Below, piece by piece: positions 58,799 to 64,000 of a DNA stretch of 64,000 bases (position 1 is the first letter of the stretch; each line of letters opens with the position of its first letter). This DNA comes from Sarocladium kiliense (Eukaryota > Ascomycota > Sordariomycetes > Hypocreales > Sarocladiaceae): contig JAUZTG010000020.1 of the NCBI GenBank assembly GCA_030734395.1, forward strand, positions 124,001-188,000, given 5' to 3'. Below the pieces are notes generated by a model. That model had not been told where the DNA came from. It made no database searches and saw nothing but the letters and a program-made list of their open reading frames with translations. The position numbers were made by a program, and so were the translations under genes.

Positions 58799-60415
58799 TC
58801 AAAGACCCTCTTCTCCAGCTTTGCAGAGCTTGATCTCACGCACCCATTCCGATCTCAGAACCTGGGCAGCTGTGAGACGACGGGTTGGGTGTGGATCGAG
58901 GACTGAGTAGATGACATTGCGGCAACGAGCCTGCGACCATAAAGTTAGTACATGTGATTCTCCATAGGGATCGCTGTAGCAGCGGAAGTCACTCACCCTG
59001 TGCAGAGACTCGATGGGGCCGTAGCCCTCCTCATCCCGCCGTCCTGCGAGATATCTGGCATAGAACTCGTCGTCGTCCTTTTTGGCAACGCGCCACAAAT
59101 GACGGCCTGTTCGCATAGCCATGTAGATAACACCGCACGCCCAAACATCGACAGCTCGTGCGTCGAACTCCTTGTCGGTGTACTCCTCGGGGGAGATATA
59201 AGGTGCAGAACCACAGAGGCCAGACACCATATGAGCGTCTGTCTCCCAAGCCATTCGGAAACACTCGCCATTGCCAAAGTCGGTAATCTTGATCGCACCC
59301 CGCGTAGTCAGGAGGAGGTTCTCGGGCTTGAGGTCACGATGAGCAACACCCATCTCGTGCAGGTACTCGACGCCTCGCATGATCTGCTTGAAGAAGCAGT
59401 CGGCTTCTTGGACCTCGAGCTTCCCGCTGGAGAGGACTAGCGTATAGAGATCCCCACCGGCGCAAAACTCCATGACCTCGCAGTAGTCACCTTTTGCGTC
59501 CTTGAGAAGATCGAGGGTGTGAATGACGTTGGGGTGGCGGAGGGAAGAAGAAATACAGAACTCGGCTGTGAGACGTTTGCTGTACTTCTTCTCTGTCTCC
59601 TCAGGTCTCCGACGGAACTCCTTTACGGCGAAGAGTTTCTCGCCGTTGCCGGTTGTCAACTTTTTATGCGATATACGAACGATGCCAAAGGCGCCTTTGC
59701 CGACAACCTCTTGGCACTTGCCATACTTCTCGACAAGGGTGGCTGGAGCAGCAACACCCGTCTTCTTCTCGGTATTGGCAGCCTCCTTTTCCTGGCGCAG
59801 TGTATCGACCCAGCTCGAAACGAGGGAAAGGTCGTTCTCCGGCGGGGGCTCGTGCTTCTTGCCGATCAAGGACCGCCACATGTCAGACAACTTCTCTTGT
59901 CTGCGACTTGACTTGAGATGGTGCTCATGCCCGCCGCCTTGCGACTCGGTGAAGAGGATGAAGCGCTGGGGTTTCACCGGAGTTACGGACCGTTCGCTTC
60001 CCGGGTCTGAGTAGGATTCCTTGCGCTGAGGCTTTTCTCGTTGAGGAGCAGCTGGGGCTGGGGCAGTCGCAGAAGTCGAGCCATTCAAGGAAGAGCCTCT
60101 TGATCGACCAGAGGTCTCGGCTTGATGTGACGGTGGCGCGGCCGCGGCATTCTGAGCGGGAGGGCTGGCCTTCGGCATGTCACCCTTGTTGGAGAACATG
60201 CGAGTGAAGCGCTCTTTGACGCTGGTCTTTGGCTCTAGGGTTCTGAGTGAGCCGTCGGGAGTTGGTGGCGGCGAGGTTGCGCCGTTGACGGGTGAGGAAG
60301 TGCCATTCTGGGGAGTGCTGAGTGGTGACCGGGCTGGCGCATCCTGGGACTTGAGAGAGGAGGGCTTGGAGCTGGCGGCAGAGGCAGGCTTGGAGTCCAC
60401 GGGGGCCGTCTGCAT
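58799..60415 (-). CDS. Serine/threonine kinase of the HAL4(SAT4)/HAL5 type
   Basis: Two exons (60415-58997, 58930-58799) encode 516 residues. About 225 disordered Ser/Pro-rich residues precede the kinase domain. Catalytic elements are intact: glycine loop GKGAFGIV (239-246), Lys265 in FAVKEF, HRDLKPEN (359-366), DFGNG (379-383) and the SAPYISPEEY segment (403-412). The wording of the catalytic loop and the GLCGSAPYISPEEY region are typical of the fungal Npr/Hal kinases (Hal4/Sat4, Hal5, Hrk1), which stabilise potassium and nutrient transporters and set ion tolerance and membrane potential. Which member this is cannot be told. The intron (58931-58996, 66 bases) is in frame without stops. An in-frame ATG 31 codons upstream (60508) is possible. 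Confidence 0.9.
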   Translation of the reverse strand: MQTAPVDSKPASAASSKPSSLKSQDAPARSPLSTPQNGTSSPVNGATSPPPTPDGSLRTLEPKTSVKERFTRMFSNKGDMPKASPPAQNAAAAPPSHQAETSGRSRGSSLNGSTSATAPAPAAPQREKPQRKESYSDPGSERSVTPVKPQRFILFTESQGGGHEHHLKSSRRQEKLSDMWRSLIGKKHEPPPENDLSLVSSWVDTLRQEKEAANTEKKTGVAAPATLVEKYGKCQEVVGKGAFGIVRISHKKLTTGNGEKLFAVKEFRRRPEETEKKYSKRLTAEFCISSSLRHPNVIHTLDLLKDAKGDYCEVMEFCAGGDLYTLVLSSGKLEVQEADCFFKQIMRGVEYLHEMGVAHRDLKPENLLLTTRGAIKITDFGNGECFRMAWETDAHMVSGLCGSAPYISPEEYTDKEFDARAVDVWACGVIYMAMRTGRHLWRVAKKDDDEFYARYLAGRRDEEGYGPIESLHRVSDFRCYSDPYGESHVLTLWSQARCRNVIYSVLDPHPTRRLTAAQVLRSEWVREIKLCKAGEEGL

Positions 60416-61800
60416 TTTTGTTGAAGAAAGACTCGCAGAAGAGCTGATGCGCAAGGAGAGCGAAAAGCGCGTTACGAAGGTCGAAGAAGAGATGCGTGCT
60501 CGGCGCAAAAGTTGGCGTTGTTTGATGTTTGTTTGGCGGCGGCGAAGAATGCGTCCTGGGATGATGATATAATGTGACGTGGGTGGGTTTGGCCTGGTTG
60601 GCGTTGGATGATGGTATAAGCTGGGCGGCAGGCGGCGAACGTGTGGTCAGGGTGTCTCTTGGACCGGGTTCAGGATTGACTGACAGGGGGATCCCTTGTC
60701 TTTTCGGGGTCCAGTGGGAGAGAGACGATGGAGGAGTTCAGTCGTTCGTAGGAGGGGTTGTTGCGCACAACGGTCGGTGGTGGGGGATGCGCCTTCGAAA
60801 TCGGCAACAGCGCTGGGAGGAGCCACTGAAGCAGGATCGAGTCAAGGGTCGGTGGAGAAGAAGAAAGAAAAAGTTGGAAGGCTGGAATAAAAAGAGGAAG
60901 CAGAAGATAAAGAGGAAGAAACGACGCTTCGAACGCCCGGGCGCACGCCCTAAGGACGGGGGAGTCTGGAGGGGGAGTTGAGGGCGAACAAAACCGCAGT
61001 TGAAACCAGGATGTGTGGTTCTTGGTGGTTGAAGGCGGGCGAGCGACGAGAGGAAGAGAAGGAGAGTGAGAAGGAGGAAGGATAGAGAGGCGAGGAGGGA
61101 GAGAGGGAGGGGAGCAGCAGCAGCCACAGGGTGGTGGTGGCAGGGTAGAGGGCACAGTGAGGGCTAATAATGCTGCCGCCAGCCAGCAGTGACTGAACGA
61201 TGAGGTGGGTGGTGGCTAGACGGAGACCACCACTAATTAGTTGTAGCTACAGTGAGCGCGACAAGTCGACAGGGCACAGGAGGCGCGCGGGACGAAAAGG
61301 CGGTGCGGGGGATGGCACAGGGCCCGTTGGTGAGGGAAATTCAGGGTGCACTGGTGCAGCAGTGTGTTGAGAGGGCCGGCTAGTGCAGTGACATGCTCGA
61401 CAGGTACAGGCGACTCGGAAGTGCAGTGCCGGGGCCGGCCTAGACGCAGGTATCGCTTCGGTGGGAGTGACACCGGCCTCGGTATCTTCCTATTTATACT
61501 AGAGCGAGAAAAATTGGAAGAGAGGAACGAAAAAAAAATCCCTGTGACACTTGACAAACTATGAGAAAGAAAAACCCGAGTCTAGATGGTTCATCTCATC
61601 TCCGGTGGCCCAGCAGTCATCTGTTTAGTAAAGAGAACGAGGCTTTGCTCGACAGTGACACATCCTTATACGCCCTGTCCTGTCATCTGGCGAGGTGGGC
61701 GGTAGGCAGCAAGTAGGGACCAGTTCGCTCCATCGCCAAGACACTTTCGATCCGTCAGCCAGCCTTTTGCTTCTGGTCGCTTCTCGGTCATGGTATCCAG

Positions 61801-61848
61801 ATGCTATGCTATGCTATGCTATGCTATGCCTTGCCATGCCATGCCATT
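61801..61848. repeat. ATGCT then ATGCC pentanucleotide microsatellite
   Basis: About six tandem ATGCT units shift to TTGCC/ATGCC units, roughly ten five-base units in all. Confidence 0.9.
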
Positions 61849-62031
61849 AGGTGATGGCTGGTGGGTTCTGGTGTCACGGTTGCTAATCCAGTTGTTGGCC
61901 ACCCAGTCATCCGGCCAGAAGGGAGCAAGTGCAAACTGTAGCCGCGTCAGGCCTCATTTTACGCATGGGCAAAGTTGGTCTATTCTCTCTCGTAAACTCT
62001 AAGCCATCGTCGGGAGGCAGCCCAACCAAAT

Positions 62032-62045
62032 CCCCCCCCCCCCCC
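62032..62045. repeat. C14 homopolymer
   Basis: Fourteen consecutive C on the plus strand. Such runs are prone to sequencing length errors. Confidence 0.9.
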
Positions 62046-62309
62046 AGTGTCGACCTCGGTTGAGAGGGAGGGACGGCGGACAGCGAGCGAGAGAGAGATC
62101 AGCTCTGGACCTTGACTAACTGCAAACGTGGTGGTTGGTGGTATTGCAGCAGGACTAGCAGCAGTCAATGACAGAACTAGCAGTAGCGCTGCCCTGCACT
62201 GCACCGCGCTGCACCGCCTGCCACTGGGAAATTGGGGGTTCCAGTGTTCCAGATGGTCATGACGTCGTTCCCGGCTCAACCCCCGATCCGCCTACCAACG
62301 GTCATGCTC

Positions 62310-62332
62310 CATGCCATGCCATGCCATGCCAT
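62310..62332. repeat. ATGCC pentanucleotide microsatellite
   Basis: Four to five CATGC/ATGCC units in tandem, matching the array about 500 bases to the left. Confidence 0.85.
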
Positions 62333-62354
62333 CTGTCACCAGACACGGCGCTTG

Positions 62355-62394
62355 CGCACACGCACACACACACACACAAATACGCACACACACT
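62355..62394. repeat. Interrupted AC microsatellite
   Basis: GCACAC/ACACAC units with AAATACG and TCG interruptions. Confidence 0.8.
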
Positions 62395-62590
62395 CGCATA
62401 CTCGAGGAAGAGAGACAAACAGTTCATGACTCCCGATTTATGCCCGACACCATCAATTTGCCAATCTGTTCTTTGATCTGCCAAACTACTGCAAGACACT
62501 CTGTAACAAGATCAACCTTTTTGCATGCCGCTTGTCCACGGTGTCGTCGGACATGTCACCGCCTCCCGCTCGCATCCAGCGCGCCTGGCC

Positions 62591-62612
62591 TCTCACTCAC
62601 TCACTCACTCAC
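62591..62612. repeat. TCAC tetranucleotide microsatellite
   Basis: Five tandem TCAC units. Confidence 0.85.
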
Positions 62613-63066
62613 TACCCGCCTCTGCCGCTGACAAATGACCCATCTCGGATCTCGACCTCACGCTATTCTCTGCCACATACCATCTTCCACTTACACATAC
62701 ACGCCCACCCCGTCCGTCCCCTTCGCTAGCCAAAACTCCGCAAAAGGATCATTGCCTGCCCACTCGAGCCCCTGACCACATGGTAAGACCCAGTATTAGC
62801 CACCCACGGACCTGTTCCCGTTGCATCACATACCTTAAGGTAGGCAAAGTACCTCCACGGCGGCACGGCTTGTGTTGATCTCGCCTCTTTGGTCATCAAA
62901 GAACCAGCATTTATACAGCACTCGGCTCCGTTTGTGCTTTATCAACAGCTGCTTTGCGCGCGCACGGCAAGATAGCAAAGCCACCCTCGTGTCTGAACGC
63001 CAATCCATCACTGGTCTGTGTCCCTGCACCGGGGATCCATCCGGCGACATGGCATTGCATGTCCGA

Positions 63067-63104
63067 TACATACATACAGACGCACATACATACATACTCA
63101 CATA
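63067..63104. repeat. CATA tetranucleotide microsatellite
   Basis: Two blocks of CATA units separated by GACGCA, with a final CTCACATAC. Confidence 0.8.
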
Positions 63105-63672
63105 CCGCCTGCACCCTCGTCGCACGTCCGAACACACAAGTTCCCACTTCATTCACCGCAACTACCTCGCCTTGCCCATCGGATTATGTGGTAGAGATCT
63201 AGGCCATCGGAAAGGGGTCGAGGTGCCCTGTTCAGCCACTTGGACAGACGTGCTCGCATGCAGTTCTCACCGTAACCGTTGATGCAGTGCTCGTGTAAAA
63301 TACCGGAAGAGACTTGAGTCAGGACCAGGAGGCGCAATCAGAAGCGCCTGTACCCGGAGGTGGGCGGTAGGTTAACGTGACGTACAGGTCGAGTGTGGGC
63401 TCCATAAGCAAATGTCTATACGTCCAAGGTATGCAGCAGTCGCCCTTGACTGACTGGTAGTGGTGAAGCAGCCCCTGTCTTCATTCCCGTGTAACCTGTA
63501 CGACGTAGTCATGATTTGTTGTCGAGACTCCAGCCATGATGTCTTGAAAACCAATAACCTCGTATTGTCGATCATTGAACAGGGAAGCACAGATTCCATT
63601 ACATCCTCCTAATATCAGCCTCAGAGCAGAACCCGATTTAAAAACAGCAGGCATCTCAAGCAAGTCTCACAC

Positions 63673-64000
63673 TCAAGAATTAGCCAGCTTCAAAGCCCGC
63701 GCCGTAGCCTCATCCAAGCTCTCCTTCGGCAGTCCCAGCACCTCATTGTCCTTCCCCTGCCTCGCCGTCTCAGCATCATCGCCTCCGCTCGGCACGAAAA
63801 CCCTAGTGTACAAGACAATCTGAAACCCAAACCTTTCCCCCTTCTGTAGTTCCCGCATGCCACGTTGAATTCTCTCCTTCGTGTCCTCGCGCGTAACCTC
63901 CCAGTCAGAGTCGGTGGTGCCCTGTACGCGGTGGATGCTGTCCAGCATATCCCTCTGAGAGATCCGGAAGCTCGAGATGTAGATCGGCTTGTTCGTCCAA
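63673..64000 (-). CDS. NmrA/isoflavone-reductase-like NAD(P)-binding protein, 3' part
   Basis: The frame runs from the right edge of the window to TGA at 63673, giving the last 108 residues; the 5' part, with the Rossmann nucleotide-binding motif, is outside. The visible part begins WTNKPIYISSFRISQ and continues with an MLDSIHRVQGTTDSDWEV segment, a charged helix, GFQIVLYTRVFVPSGG, and the ending NEVLGLPKESLDEATARALKLANS. This order (NK-(I/L)-Y-(I/V)-SSF, then a TGT-xx-W segment, then NE-LLGLP-EE-LDE at the end) is that of fungal PCBER/NmrA-like proteins of the atypical short-chain dehydrogenase group. The substrate is unknown. Confidence 0.75.
   Translation of the reverse strand, partial: WTNKPIYISSFRISQRDMLDSIHRVQGTTDSDWEVTREDTKERIQRGMRELQKGERFGFQIVLYTRVFVPSGGDDAETARQGKDNEVLGLPKESLDEATARALKLANS

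Larger units (their letters stand above)
60416..63672. other. 3.2-kb gap: kinase leader and microsatellites
   Basis: No gene is supported. From 60416 to about 61160 the minus strand is pyrimidine-rich, consistent with a long kinase leader. Beyond lies the densest microsatellite cluster in the window: ATGCT/ATGCC arrays (61801-61848, 62310-62332), a C14 run (62032-62045), AC-type repeats (62355-62394), TCAC repeats (62591-62612) and CATA repeats (63067-63104). The right end is the 3' side of the NmrA-like gene. Confidence 0.55.

Noticed and set aside
61801..62394. CRISPR-like or telomere-like repeat array
   Set aside because: The units are five bases or shorter without spacers, in a eukaryotic context; they are ordinary microsatellites and not TTAGGG.

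Overview
The window looks like nuclear DNA from a filamentous ascomycete (Pezizomycotina, most likely Sordariomycetes). The genes are unmistakably eukaryotic. Most carry short introns of about 50 to 130 bases with GTAAGT/GTATGT-type donors, CTAAC/CTGAC branch-like sites and CAG/TAG acceptors. Intergenic DNA is rich in microsatellites, and several genes have long pyrimidine-rich leaders. I cannot name the species from sequence alone. I built 22 gene models by hand from reading frames and splice signals. All 21 complete models keep frame from ATG to stop, and the conserved families come out at the length expected for them.

Layout: 1-5.5 kb has no gene I can support. It is followed by an uncharacterised 350-residue protein (5494-6546, +), the Golgi GTPase ARL1 (9385-10190, -), ribosomal protein eL39 (11824-12252, +), SKP1 (13205-13911, -), the GPI mannosyltransferase SMP3 (16571-18417, +), ribosomal protein uL1 (18625-19345, -) and a very long THADA/Trm732-type protein (20144-25019, +). 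Next come a DUF3074 START-like protein (25216-27272, -), a BAR-PH-VASt protein of the Sip3/Lam3 type (28486-32598, -), release factor eRF1 (33512-35125, -), a DUF1770 protein (35819-36360, +), a DDT/WHIM-type chromatin protein (36757-38915, -), ribosomal protein uL2 (40295-41322, +), adenosine kinase (41847-43172, +), an EST1/EBS1/SMG7 protein (43739-46577, -), a ZNF511-type zinc finger (47489-48325, +), the splicing factor BUD31 (48546-49054, -), the complex I LYR subunit NDUFA6 (49353-50032, +) and the Pol I/III subunit RPC19 (50215-50862, -). A 5-kb gene-poor stretch follows. The window ends with an uncharacterised 437-residue protein (55998-57371, +), a HAL4/HAL5-like kinase (58799-60415, -), a 3.2-kb microsatellite-rich gap, and the 3' end of an NmrA/isoflavone-reductase-like gene running off the right edge (63673-64000, -).

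Functionally this is mostly housekeeping DNA. Eight genes serve RNA metabolism or translation (eL39, uL1, uL2, eRF1, Trm732-like, BUD31, EST1/EBS1-like, RPC19). A smaller group serves membranes and lipids (ARL1, SMP3, DUF3074, Sip3/Lam3-like). I found no mobile element, CRISPR array, rRNA, tRNA or secondary-metabolite cluster, and no convincing novel multi-gene system.

The most interesting observations concern gene structure: a GC-AG intron in uL2, an eRF1 stop codon isolated in a 5-base last exon, several in-frame introns with no stop codon, two neighbouring START-type lipid-domain genes, and recurrent ATGCC-type pentanucleotide repeats.
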